64,000 nt of DNA from Alentia gelatinosa (Eukaryota; Annelida; Polychaeta; Phyllodocida; Polynoidae): NCBI GenBank assembly GCA_950022655.1, contig OX465581.1, forward strand, positions 107,677,125-107,741,124, given 5' to 3'. Position 1 is the stretch's first letter. Every line of letters starts with the position of its first letter. Positions 12,121 through 25,152 of the stretch are shown in pieces. Under the pieces are notes generated by a model. That model ran no database searches. It was not told the origin of the DNA and worked only from the letters and a program-made list of their open reading frames with translations. A program made the position numbers and the translations under genes.

Positions 12121-12599
12121 CAGCACATTACTCTAGTGCATTATTAACAAAAGTTATTCTGTCCAGAAGACGACGTATATAAACGTATATGTGAAAAGAA
12201 TGAGACAAATAGATATATTATATAAATAAATCATAATGTACTATCAAACTCTTAATTACAACAGTGCTTTACATTGCAATGTCATCAGGCACAAGCTGTA
12301 ACATCAGTTTTATGACACCAATGAGTACATAAAGCACATCATATAAAACATATCATATAAATTCACGATGTGCCTTGTTTAGAAATCATGTACAAGGTTA
12401 TGGGTATACAATTGTGTGTAAAACACACTTAAGTCTTATAAGACACTGTATCAATCATCAAAAGACCAGTGTTATCACATAGCGCTTGCATCTCATACAT
12501 CCCGTGATCAGTAATAAATAGAAGTTGCGAACTGAGTGTCGCAGCTCACAATCTTAATAAATATGGAAGACAGGTCATCTCGAGTAGAGATTATGTAGG

Positions 12600-15500
12600 T
12601 TATGAAATAGGTAAGGATTGTGTCCGTGTACCGTCTAATGATAATTTCTTCTGTCGCCGTTGCCCTGTCACCGGATCCATGACGGATACTATGGCTTCAG
12701 AGAACACATCCTTGAGTCCCTTTCCGGTCTGAGCTGAACATTCTAGGTACGCATGCGCCCTGACATCGCGCGCCGCCTGCCGGCCCGTCTTGTAACTAAA
12801 AGGATCGATGGGTTCCAACTCGTCGTCTTGACTCTCTTGAGAGTCGTCTTCGCTAATGCTGTCCGTTTCCTCTGTTATTTTATGAAGTTGCGGCAGATTG
12901 TCTCTGATGTCCACTTTCGTACCCACCAGGATGATCTTAGCATCTGGGACGGCCTTTCGTAATGTAGGCACCCAATACGTGCGGGCAGACTCCAAAGTGC
13001 TATGGTAAAGGGTGGAGCAGCAGATCAGGAACACGTCCGTCCCTGGGTAGTACAGGTGCCGCAGGCGATCATACTGGCCCTAAAAGAGGAAGATATCATG
13101 TTTAGTTCTGATGCCTCTGTTAACTAGACTAGACCATGAACTGATCCTTGCTGTAACCATAGGCCAAAATAAGGTAGGCCCGAAATTGATTCCTCGATAG
13201 TACATACTGAGAAGTATCACAAAATTAGTTCTCTAATTCATACACAACCATTAGGTGTATCTAGGGAAAATATTGATATTGGGATAATGATATTCATCCC
13301 AAAACGTGAGAACAATATGGTTCCATAGATGTACCAACTACCACTACAATGATATATAATGCTAAAATAGTTAATGATCCATTATTGAATAATTTCATCA
13401 GATATGTCTGTGGCCAGATAAACCAACATCTAAAACTTTCATTTTATCAAGCTCAAGTAAAGCCAAATGCATTGATTTTCGGAATGTCAGCACTCATGCT
13501 GGTAGATATAGATAAGTAATAATGGAGGTGGACGACAAGCTTTAAGTCTGATCAAGCTTTAGCAAGACTGACTAAATGAAATAGTATTCGTGTATGTAAA
13601 TAACAGGCCTTTCTGTATCCAATTAATTGAATTTCTAGATTCTAAAGGCAATTAAAGTATGTATTATATTAAGGAAGTATAGAAGTACTTATACATGTAT
13701 TTATTAGATGGTTCTATAGAATATAACTAAAATCCGCAGAAATCTTTCATGCGTGGAAAACCCAGTTTTTGAGAAACTCGTGTTCGATACTCCACACCAT
13801 ATTCTCTTCCTTCCTTTCCATGATTTGCAGAATTTGTTTCTCGATTGTGTTCGTGTTGTGGGAAGCTAGACTTTGCCTCCGGTTACTTAAGACTGTGGTT
13901 AACCAGCGAGCTGGGTTTATCCAAAGCGGTATATGACCTTATTTCCGGTTCCGGTGACCGTATAGAGGTTGAATGTACTCTGACATACCACTCCCTGTGT
14001 GTCCCATTATTTTCGTGACCGTCCGCCCCCCGCCCACCCCCGCCACCAACACTACCACCACCACCACCACAGAACCGTATGTATATTGAATGACGCTATT
14101 CTAAGGAAATAACTCGTAAGTGACATCTAATTCCAGAACATTGCTTGATCCAACAGACTTTTGGTCACCTTTGCCATTGTGATAAGGACGTGATAATCAA
14201 AGATTACCACGTTAATCAGTAGTGTCAAATCAAATTGTACAACATTTAAAATATATAACATATGATATATACATGTATTTGATTTTACCTGACAGGATGT
14301 ATCAAAGATGGACATCTCACTGATACCGCTACCGACGAAGGCTTCAACTGAAAAGAGGAAATAACTATTTTATACACTGAACTAGATTAGATATATTCCT
14401 ACTTATGTATTCCTTACGATGCTGTAGGATGGGGAATTGCTATATGTAACACCGCATTCAGTAACGCGCCGATCGAAATAACACACCCCATTTCCTCTGC
14501 GGCACATAATTACCATCCTTGTAGCATAGGAATAACTATCCACATAGGCGGATGTGCAAGTATATGGGTCAGGCACAATATTACATCCATTATGTATGTA
14601 CAGTGGGCGAAAAATTGCACATTTGGTGTTTTCTGATCTGGTAAATGTTTTCTCTTAGAGACATTGACCTTCTGAACATTTAAGGACTAAACAAATAATG
14701 CCATTGATCACCTCATAGTCTAAAACATCTTTAAGCCAATCATCAATTTGCCAGGAGTGAAACAAAGAGTAACTGGGAAAATAAAGTATGTAGTTTCATA
14801 CGAAACATAACTTTATATTGTACCCTATGAGCGAGTCACATTGGATCCATACATAAGCAGGGACCGACACGTGATATCCCGGGGATATATGTTCACATGA
14901 ATTACCGTACCACCTCACTTCTTGTCTCGTATGTTCTCATCTGTGTGTTTACTAGGAACAGGAGGAACGAAAGTAAAATTCCCCGTCGGCGGACATAGGT
15001 GAGCAGAGTGCATGGATGAATTAATCACTGCACATTGAGGGGTAGCATGAGGGTACGACTACCGGTTCGTTCATTGCAGGCAGACGAAGGGACCGGCGTT
15101 CAAATCAACTATTTATAGAGATGACTCATGCGCTCAAGTAGATTTCACCATCAAGGTAACAGAGTCCATGCAGTACGACATCGCACAAAACTTGGTCGTT
15201 ATAATTATGTTTATGTAAACAAGACATTTCCTATCCTCCTGTTTGATACAACAGATGTCAGAGAAGTGCTGAAGAATTACTTTCCTCTAGGTCACAAACT
15301 AGTAGCATCACGTGCGCACGGTGCACCTAAAGGCACTCCTCTTTTTTTATTGTTCTTATTCGTAATATTTCTAATTGAGGGAGGAGTCTACGGGATGGTA
15401 GGATCACGCAGCTTATGACGTCACAGGAGGTGCCTAGATATCGTTAGAGTTCTTACAAAGTGATAATTAAGGGCAACATTACCCGCTCTACTGGCCCGTG

Positions 15501-15891
15501 ATGGCAATCCGGTGGCCGCGGTTGGCCTGTTTAGCCGATCCCCTTTGAACACCCGTGCGTTATTTGGCATGGGCAACATGCTCAGATACTCTGCCTAAAT
15601 TTTCTATTTGGTTTATTAAGTGCGCAAAAGCCTGTTTAGTTTTCATGAGATTCTTTTGAGCATGGGCTACACGCTCAGATACTCTGCCTAGATATAGACT
15701 TTCGGTTTGCTGCAAAAAGTACCTCTTTCACAGTGTCTTAGAGACCCAGCTGACCGTGACCAGTCACCACAGACCAAAATACCTCATTGATACGCTGGAT
15801 ATAGTTCATGGATATATTCAAAATCCAAGGACTATGTAGATATATTTCCCCCTCCTGTATATATATTATAAATACATTCAGGAAGAAATAT

Positions 15892-15946
<55 letters not shown>

Positions 15947-15947
15947 G

Positions 15948-16042
<95 letters not shown>

Positions 16043-16801
16043 TATCTCTTCCTGAATGTGTAAAAGACCGCTGATAATGTACATCTCAATGCCTGTGACT
16101 GTGTAGTGAGTTTTCATATATCGTTAATATATCTCCATATATGCTACAACTCAATTCAGAACTAGGGTGTTAGTGTTGTTGAACGGGGTCAACTGCCATA
16201 TACCTGGTATGTGTAATTGTTCAGGTGAGACGTTAAATAAGTATTGATCCAGGGGGATTTGATCCAGGGGGATACCACGAGTTTAAAATATATATCTGCC
16301 TTCTGACCAATGTTATTTCTATGTATGACATACAATCACCTATCCTACGGTACAGGGTAAAGGGTATTTGCAGTATGCAATACATATCGTACGGGTCATT
16401 AGACCCTTACAATCACAGAGGCTCATTAAGCTTAATGTTTTCGGTGGATAACCTGTTAGACTAATGGTATTGTTATTGCAACATTGTAGTACTTTGGGGG
16501 GTGTATAAAGTACGCACACTGATATTAAACGCTATCATTCGGATCAGGATTTACCTGTAACTGTCAAGAAGATTGATCCTGCTTTGATTACAACGGTAAT
16601 GGAGAGAATGGAATAATTGTGGTGGGATAATCGATGAATGGATTAATCTTATCATGGCTTACCTGTAACCGGATCCAGTATAGCCTGCGGATGTCGAGTC
16701 TGGAAGTCGGCCCCAAGGTAGCGTATGATCAACCCTGTCTTCCCGACTCCACTGTCTCCCACCACCAGACACTTGATGGCGTCTTCATCATACAGAGACA
16801 T
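12600..16801 (-). CDS. Atypical Rho-family small GTPase without CAAX box
   Basis: Three coding exons on the minus strand, 16663-16801, 14289-14347 and 12600-13079, join in frame to 225 residues. The G1 loop GDSGVGKT (residues 15-22), G4 GTKVD, G5 ECSAQT and the Rho signature [18 protein letters not shown] place it in the Rho family near Rac/Cdc42/Rho. It departs from working GTPases in several ways: the G3 motif reads DTSCQ instead of DTAGQ, so the invariant Gly60 is Cys; the switch I Thr35 (PTVF in Rac) aligns with Gln in HPQAIL; an acidic Ser/Asp/Glu-rich insert of about 20 residues follows the G4 helix; and the C-terminus ends SLPIS with no CAAX cysteine and only a weak basic stretch (RRQKK). 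Catalytic Gln61 is kept. It is therefore probably unprenylated and may bind or hydrolyse GTP abnormally. Intron 1 holds the large TA microsatellite. Which named Rho subfamily it belongs to cannot be decided by eye. Confidence 0.9.
15560..15812 (+). repeat. RS-family repeat fragment with internal tandem copy
   Basis: CATGCTCAGATACTCTGCCTA and CACGCTCAGATACTCTGCCTA (each split here for length) occur about 95 bp apart (near 15577 and 15672). The following GTCTTAGAGACCCAGCTGACC and ACCAAAATACCTCATTGA match the copies at 25690, 32560, 35090, 46790 and 58110. Lies in intron 1 of the Rho-like gene. Confidence 0.55.
15897..16034. repeat. (TA)n microsatellite
   Basis: About 135 bp of TA repeat with a few TG interruptions, in intron 1 of the Rho-like gene. 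Open frames translated through it (YIYIYI) are artefacts. Confidence 0.95.
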
Positions 16802-18749
16802 GATGGCCTCTGACAGGTTGTGTTATGATCACGGGTGTTGTACTTGAAATGAGACCAGAAGTCAGTAAATATTATGGTCAGTAGTAGTAGCCAAGTAGAA
16901 CCGATGCTTGCACACTGCGGACTGCGGGTGCCGGGACTGTCACAACCTATAAAAGCTATGCGTGTGGTGGTTGTTATCGGTCGTGGTCGCCCGCCCGCGC
17001 TTCTCTCGGGGAATTTCCCTGTTGGGTGGTTGCCAGAGCGCACTGTACGCAAACTGAGGCGATGGCCCTCACGTTTTACCAACATCCTGCATCATTTATA
17101 TATTACTCTATAGTGTAATGATGAGGAAGTATTTGCTGGTGGGTTTTATTCTCATTCCACTATCATTTTATAAGATGTCACCGTGTTTTCCACAGATATT
17201 GTTCTAGAACTATCACTGTATGACTATGTTTGGTCCTCAGATTAAAAATTGCGACCGGAAGTGTTCACAAAATCTTTGTTTTTATTTCATGTGAAGAAGG
17301 ATGGCTTCAGAAATGTGTCGTGCACTCAGACTCCCACAAAATGCTAATATATGAATATAACATCCCTATACGGGACTGCTGTCTCTAAAGTGATGTTGAA
17401 TCGTTTTATAGGAACCTGATTCACACATAAAAGTCCAGCTGTGCATAGCCGTGACTGTCGTTTACGTCCATGGAAGATGCATTGAGCTACCCTCTTTTTT
17501 TAGATAGATAACGGAAATCGACATAATTATATGAATATATATCGCTGGTAGCTTTATCTTAATAGGAAGGGAATGTTTATTTTTGGATTTCATCATGAAG
17601 GAGAGAAGTGAGTATGATCAGCCTGATTAGCCTGAGCTATACTTGGGTATAGTTAATTTAGTGTACTTTTTTCTTTGTAAAAGGCCCCAACACTTGCCTA
17701 TTACCTTTTCCCGGATGGAAAAGACCTAGACTAATATTAATATCAACACCGAACACCAGCAGAATGGTGTGGTCCTACCCAACTGCCAAAATTACCAAAA
17801 TTAAGATAACTGCAGCGACAAAAATAGCCAATCATAGCCTGAATGAGATTAATGATAATACAGGTGTTGCCGTTCAGCGCCGCCTAACGGCCCACTGTCT
17901 CGTTACGCGGCCGCTCGGACAAACACGGCCGAGGTCAGCCACATACATATAGGGAAAGACAGCAATCACACCTAAAGTGTGAACGGTGGGAGTGATTGCA
18001 GGAGTGTTGTTTTTTGACAGATTAAATTGCTGGAACAAACTATGGTATTGTATCAACAAGTCTGGGATGTCTAAATTTTATAGTTGATAATTATCTTGGG
18101 TTTAGCTTGGAAAAAGGTAAGCATATTATAGCAGTCCTGCCAATGTATTAAAGTGTATCCAGTTTAGGTGTCCCTGTCTTATTTAAGGTATATCTACGGT
18201 ATCATTGAGGTGATATGCATGTATGATACACCAAATTAGAGCTGGAATATCATAACATATGATGCAATCACTTTTATGTCTATGGAATTAATGTGCATGG
18301 GTATTATAAACATATTACGCTAATACACTCAGTGATCCAATGCTAAAGAATACGTTGTCAGGGGAATGTTTGGCTTCAGCCGTGCTGTAACTAACCAGAT
18401 AACGTGCGACACCGGCCTATGGAAAAAGGCCTATTGATACTGCTGGTTTGGTAGATTTGGTAAATAAACCAAATTTACAGGCTATACCCTCCCCAAGAAA
18501 TAAAAACAATTGACAGAAACTGCTGCCATGCCATCTAGTGAATCCATGCACACGAATGTGAATTCATGCACACAAACGTAAATTTACGTAAATAAATGTA
18601 ATACCAATTATGTGAATTTACGAAGAATTACCTAAAATTAGGTACACACGTTCTACACACGTAAGTAAACCTTAACATTTGTACGTTTTTCTACATAAGT
18701 AATCTACCTGTGAGCCACGTAGATTTAAGTCTTGTGTTTACTGGGCTGA
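16802..18749. other. Upstream of Rho-like gene; no further gene recognised
   Basis: A splice-acceptor-like CCTGTCAG stands just before the Rho start codon on the minus strand, so a non-coding 5' exon may lie here, but I cannot place it. Short open frames at 16874-17113 and 17764-17952 have no family features. 17860-18030 is a repeat also found at 40335-40520. Confidence 0.45.
17860..18030 (+). repeat. Repeat shared with 40335-40520, parts in opposite order
   Basis: CAGGTGTTGCCGTTCAG and CTAACGG occur here and at 40483-40512 on the same strand. The second part, ATCACACCT-AGTGTGAACGGTGGG with AGGAGTGTTGTTTTT, recurs at 40350-40400 as its reverse complement. So the two copies have one segment flipped relative to the other. 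Confidence 0.55.
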
Positions 18750-20105
18750 TAGTTTCCTTTTCTAGTAGCAGATAACAGTATCCACAACTAAGTGTTTGTT
18801 ATTTATTGGCAGGATTTATATAGTGGATTATTTGTCCCCAAAAAGATTATAAACAAAAAGATCAGATTTTAGGATCCAAGTCAGTAGTGGGGCAGGGTAT
18901 GGATAGGCAAGGATACTGGGCACCTAATCCTTTTACTAGGCCTTTATAGCGGGCGCATGGATAGTAAAGGGTTAGTCTCTTTACAGTAAGCTGAAAGCCT
19001 GTGTGAGTATTCTAACCTCTAGATGACGTATATGAGCGCGAGATGTATAGGTTAGCGAATGCATCAACATGTTGTACATGGAATTGAATCATGTTCGCCA
19101 AATATTATGTTGTCGTAATGGCCTGAGATCTGGTTCGGCACTGTGTCTTGGCAAACTAATAGATAACAATGTGACTAAGGTTATGAAAGTGCCCCCGAGA
19201 AAAATTGTGACAATCAGGAAATAGTATAATATAAAAGGCTCAATGGTGACATATGTCAGCATATGAATAGGAATGCTGTAATGTGAATCCCCTTACAGAT
19301 CAGGGGAGAATCAAAAGAAAAGAAAAGACAATAAACGGCAAAACCAAAAAGGAGATGCAGGAGCGAAAGCCAAACAGTAAATTAATTCTGTATTTCCCCT
19401 AAATTGTCAAAACTCACAGGCACTGCACTCCGGACTTGGGGATGATATCCCACCTAAGGTAATGATGACGCGGAGAAGGATTTGGAAATGAAGGTTTATT
19501 GAGTTTATTTGTAGAGGAAGGTTGAGAAGTCACTTGAAGATCACTAGAGAGTCTTTGTTAACTAAAAGAAAGCCCCATGAGAGAAGGAGAGTTGAGAGTT
19601 TGTAGGGTGGGTGGTAAAAATATCCACGAGAGTCCGTTGGAGGCGGGCGATAGTCACGTGGGGACGCAGGAGTCACGTGGTAGTGGGGAACTCCAGGAGG
19701 AGAGTGAAAACCTTCCCGTTCACATTATCCCCACCAAGTTGGGCACAATGTAGAGAAAAGAAAAACAGAACCTATACCAGAGTAATAAACAGAAGAACAG
19801 TAATAGACGGACATGCTGGACTTTTAACATTTTAAAAGGTACAAAGGTGTCAGTTGTAAAATAAGAAAGGACATGAAAGCATTCAGCTAGATCAAGGTTA
19901 AACCTATACCTAAAAAGGGAAAACAAATTTCAAAAAAATAAAGATCCCTTAATACTATCAGATCTTTTTGTTTATAATCTTTTTGGGGACAAATGATCCA
20001 CTATATAAATCCTGCTAATCGACTCGTGAAATTACGAGGCCAACAAAATGTGTGATATAAATAAACTCAGACTCCAACTCGTGACATCTCTTCATATTGT
20101 TTTCC
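18750..20105. mobile_element. Element bounded by 60-bp inverted repeat, with RS-family segment
   Basis: ATTTATATAGTGGATTA with TTTGTCCCCAAAAAGATTAT (18813-18870) recurs almost exactly inverted at 19963-20026, enclosing about 1.1 kb. Within lie an RS-family segment ending CTCTAGATGACGTATATGAG (to 19045) and an unrecognised purine-rich part with two AGTCACGTGG motifs (19650-19685). Probably a composite of nested transposons. No transposase frame is visible. Confidence 0.55.
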
Positions 20106-23059
20106 CACAAGGTTTGGTCAATTTTATTACCATCATCATGTCCTGCAAATCAATTTTGATAAGTAGGTAGCTGCTTTACCGCCTGAAATGAAGGACTGCT
20201 CATTAGTTTGCTTTCTCACAAAGGCAACACTTACACTACTCTGTCTGCCAGGATTATTATAAGGTTTATGACATTTGTTGTATTTCATGATCAAGGTATT
20301 ATCCTTTTCCACCCGGTACCAAAGACATTTTACTGTATGGGACACAGAAAGTTCCATGCATTTGGTTTACACCTAGCCCAATTACTCATCTAGTATCATA
20401 GTCCTGGGGTGCGGTCGTTGCTTTGCGGAAACAACCTCTTGCAGCAATAGGTGAGAATTCGACCAGCAGTGAGGATCAGTGCGTGTAGCCCCCTTGAATA
20501 ATGTGGTTGACTACTGAAACAAAGGTGCTATACCACCACACCCTAAACCCCATTAATAAATGGCTATGTATTTTAACACAAACAACCAAACAATAAATTG
20601 TTATGAAAATCAAAAGAAAAGGATCAAACATTGATTAGTATTGGTTATAGACAATTAAAAGAGGTAGTATTAAGGGATCTTGCTACATGTTGTAGTTTTA
20701 ACGACCTCCATGGTGTGATGTTTAAGCTCTAGATATGAAATACTGATCTGCATTGGTTGGAACTTACAATGTGACTATGACTGTTTCCTTTTTTTCTGTT
20801 TTTGTTTATTCCTTCCAGTTCTTCCACAAGGGCAGTTATTCTGCTGGGAGTTTCTTTCCAAATGTTTTACATCGTAATTCTTCTCTCAATGGTCCTTTGT
20901 ACTCTAGGGAAGTAGCAACAGTATGGTAATTATCAAATCATCTTCCAAGGCTAATTCACTCAGAGACTAAGGCCTAAGCCTAGTAACCTTTTTATTATCT
21001 TACTGCTGGAGTATAAAAGCTTTCATATCGAAGTCGTTATGATGATATGAGATATTTTTGTTTACATCCGAAAAAGATTTGCGTGAATGAGTTACCCTTT
21101 ACTTTGTAAATTAAAGTTTTAAAAAATCCTATATATATGCGTGTCTTTATGTATTAATGGTTTAAATGTAGGAGAAACAGGCCAAACTGTACATTATGCT
21201 TCTGCCATTTTGTTATACTCTTTGAAGTACGATCAATGCTGTAACAGTGACAGAATGAAATAAAATACTTTCTGAAACCCCCAAAAAAGTATCTGCACTA
21301 TTAAAAGAGGCTGGTGACTATACTCTATACCTCTCAGTAAAATGCCCTATTAATATCAATACTATATCAGACGTTGAGGGATAGGCTTTGTTTACAATGC
21401 AAATCTGACTACATAACATATATGCAAGATCGTTGCGGATTTGTCTGTATCCTGATTGCGGTTTTTGTCCTAGCATTTCAGTAACAGTAACTGCCAGCTA
21501 AGGAATAAACTCATGGCGTGTCTTTCGGCTAATAGGAATCAATGAGAACTTGTTGGTATAATCTACCATTGGCTGACGTGTTTGCAGAATACGAAGAATA
21601 CGATAATCTGGTTTGTGTCTTTACAGCAGATATATTAAACTATCCATCATCTGCCCCCTCATTTTCATAACTGGACATTTACGTGGGATCACGTGATAAT
21701 GCAATGGAGATAATTCGATCGAATTCGCTGACTATACCACATCCTAGCAAACAAGTGATTTTTTTTCGAAGTCATGAAACGAAAACCAAACTAACTCCTT
21801 TTTCCTGAGATTCCTCTATTACTCATTTTTATGATATATGACAAATCCTGTCCCGAAAGACTTAGGCCACTCAAAAAAGAAAACTTGTTTCTCATCACCG
21901 CGCGCATCAGAAAAAACGATTTTAGAAGATTTTTTTTTTTAAATAGATGAACCTTGATAGAAATTATGAAAGGTATGTGTTTTTAGTATTCAATTAAAGC
22001 TCCTGATGTCAGGGATGCATTAAATGTATAGCCGGTAAAAATCTGGAAACACCGCGTAAGCAGACACCCCATATAAGCAGCCACTTTGTCCCGGATCGGA
22101 GGGTGTCCGCTTATGCGGGGTTTTACTGTATGTCTGCCATCTTTGATATAGCAAAAGAAAAGAGAAAAAAAGCGCCCTCATCATATTTTTCATGGTTTGG
22201 TGATGAGGAACAAGTTTTTTTAGTGGCCTTATGGTACCTACTTGGCTGACAAGGCCGTCTTTATAGTTAGATCTGATGTGAATGCATCAATACTAAAATC
22301 AATAACATAAACCTGTGTCAACACCGCCTCAGTTACGTGTGACATTCAAAACACTTGACACTTATCTCTTCTATCTGTGCAGTCGGGACAATTCAAGACG
22401 ATATAGAATATGTGTACACTGATCGTCTTATCGTGTCCTATCTAATCACGTCTCAGGGGCGTAGGAATATTGAATGAAAGGAGACCTATAGTCGATGGAG
22501 TAAACCAACATGTTTGCCTCCCTATTCAATTGTTGAGAGCTATACGGCGCCGTTTATAACATTCCTATATGGTCCATATGTCGTTCATAAAATTGAATTA
22601 GTCCTAGTCCATTCTGTAAACAGAGGGTGCGGTTTAGATATTTTAAACGGCGCTAAAGGGGGGTGCCGTATATAAAATACGCTATCATTCTGTACACAAA
22701 ATTGGTTTAAGAGTGTGGTCAAATTGATTTAGTGTATCAAATAGGTGTGGGGACATAAGAGAATATTCATATCTTTATATGAATAGAGAGAGATTACCTT
22801 TAGTGTGCAGATCGGTTAAAGGAGAAACGAAAATTTCATTTTGTACACAGAATGGAACGTGGGATGTATTATATTACGTGTGCAGAATTGAAATGATGAT
22901 ATGTGAAAAACGATTTTGTATACAGAATGCAACAAAGGACCAATACAAAGTGGCATCTTCCGTTGCTGCCACGTCATTCATTGCTGGGTGGAGTCTTTGA
23001 AGTTCAATACAGATTTATCATAGTAATGGTATATAAGATTATGCACATACATGAGCATA
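20106..23059. other. Intergenic, no recognised gene
   Basis: AT-rich sequence with only short, unconvincing open frames (for example 20208-20393 and 22779-23000). I see no exon pairs with matching splice phases, no RNA gene and no clear element. Confidence 0.5.
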
Positions 23060-23356
23060 TTATCCTACCCCTAATATAAAATCGCATAGGCTTAACATTG
23101 AGTTTCCTTATGCCACGCTGATTGGCATACAGAGTTTTATATGCCAGTAGTGGCATACAGAATTGTTATCACGTAATATTCCAAAATCGAGGACAGGGTA
23201 GGATAAAATCAAAACCTGATTCGTTTTAATCTTGGCCAACGCATGCCACTCCTGGAGTTTTGGCTCCGAACTTCACTCGGCTTCGCCTCATGAAGTCAGT
23301 ATGCCAAACTCCACTCGTGGCATATGGTGGCCAAGATTAAAACTCATCCAGTTTTA
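23060..23356 (+). mobile_element. Bipartite double-hairpin element, family 3
   Basis: Module 1 runs from TTATCCTACCCCTAATATAAA (23060; CATAGGCTTAACATTGAG follows) to the inverted GGGTAGGATAAAA near 23197-23208. Module 2 is a hairpin with arms CGTTTTAATCTTGGCCA (about 23222-23238) and TGGCCAAGATTAAAACTC (23328-23345), centred on CTTCACTCGGCTTCGCCTC. The inverted second copy is at 44243-44512. Lies just beyond the GST-1 3' end. Confidence 0.8.
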
Positions 23357-23708
23357 CGATATTATGTATACAGTCTCAATTGTGGTGCTTATGATAAGGA
23401 TTCAGCACTAATTCATCAATCTAATAAGGCTGGGTACATTAATCCGAAATCTATTATTCTAATCGAGATATTGATATTGCAAGATAAAACCTACATTAGT
23501 ATCCCATAATGAATATCAACTAACGTCTTTTTTATCAACGCGATTGCAAAACGGTAAAAACCATTGGGTTCTTTTATAACAAGGACTTTAATATACTTTC
23601 ATCAATGATTTGATTGATATTACAGGTCTTTACGATGGTAATTTCACTATGAACCTTAATTGCATTGTTGAAGAAAAATGATACTGAATATTTTCAAATG
23701 GTGTAAAT

Positions 23709-23714
23709 TTTATT
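23709..23714 (-). terminator. Polyadenylation signal of GST-1
   Basis: AATAAA on the minus strand about 405 nt beyond the GST-1 stop codon (24120-24122). Confidence 0.5.
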
Positions 23715-24119
23715 TCTCATAATACAAACTTGTGTACATGACAACAGTTCGTGAATTCTTATTCGTATGTACTATATAATGGTCCCTTAAACACCAACAA
23801 ATAACAATCCTCATCATTATCGGAGGCCATATGAGCTCTATCAAATCTGAGGCAGTGACAAGTCAAGTTGTGATAGGTGAATACAATTTTATGTCAGTAT
23901 ATTCCTGTGTAAACCGTACCAATTATCGACCGAAGGAAATGGTAAACCCTAGAGTTCGATACGACGTGTTTTGAGCATTCGAAGAGTTATCAAAGGCAAA
24001 ATGGTGATAGGTGTTGTAATTGTAGTCCCATTGGACAACGGGGTGGATAAAACCTACTTCGGTTCAGGTCTCAACTACAAAACCTGGGCCCATTTACGTT
24101 GATTCCTGGGATATTTCCT

Positions 24120-25075
24120 CTACATTTTAGTTTCAGGTCGTTTGGCAATCCACTCAGCTATCTTTTCTTGACCAAAGACTCTTTCCCTCAGAGCTTTCAG
24201 TTTGGGGAGATCATCATAGTTCATTTCAAATCCCAAGGCCGTGGGGAAGCCCAGGACGTAGGCAACATTGATATCAGCCAGGGTCATCTGTTAAAAAGTA
24301 AAATACCGAATAAAACCTGATAAAGTGGACCAAATAGTATCGACGGAAATAGATAATGCTTGAATTGTGCTCGTTTAGCACTACAACTACAATGATAACG
24401 ACATAAGACGCCTTTATGGCTCCATATCAATTGATATTATATCAATCTTGATAAAGACTATGTAATGGTCGAAACTTCGGTTCTGTAATAAATGCTACAT
24501 TTCTATCAACTTGACCATTTCAGTGGTTGTATTATTATCACCTTTATCTTTAATATTTGAAAGGGAGAAAATATCTGAATCGAGGTCCCCTTATATATGA
24601 TGGGGAAAGTAGTTCTAAGTAAATGTCTGGATGTTATCCCAAAGCCGTTTAAGATTAATATCAATGTAACGCTATTAACTAAGCTCAAAACCTGTAACAT
24701 GAAGATAAACTCATGCAGGATTACTATATCTATCTATCATTGATCTACCTAACCCGGAGTTTACATTAGACGATTATAGGCGGCGATTCTTGAATTTAGT
24801 ACTTTCAGCTGTCAATTGCTAGACACCGGTACATATCAAAAGTGTAAACGCTGGGTTGATGATTATCGTGGCCGATATTTCGTAGTTGAGCTGCACCTGA
24901 CGACTATTTGCTTCACGATCTACAGTCGCCAAGTTTTAGTCGTCTAGTGTAATGATGAATTTAACGACATAATGAACAGTTGTAAATGTGAATAGGTGTA
25001 AGTGGATATGACTAAAAATACACATGATTGACCAGTATGCATTAGTGCATAGTTTAAAGGAATGTATGATGGTAG

Positions 25076-25152
<77 letters not shown>

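Noticed and set aside
15832..16117. Frames of repeated Tyr-Ile
   Set aside because: Translations of a TA microsatellite; the same holds at 24936-25242.
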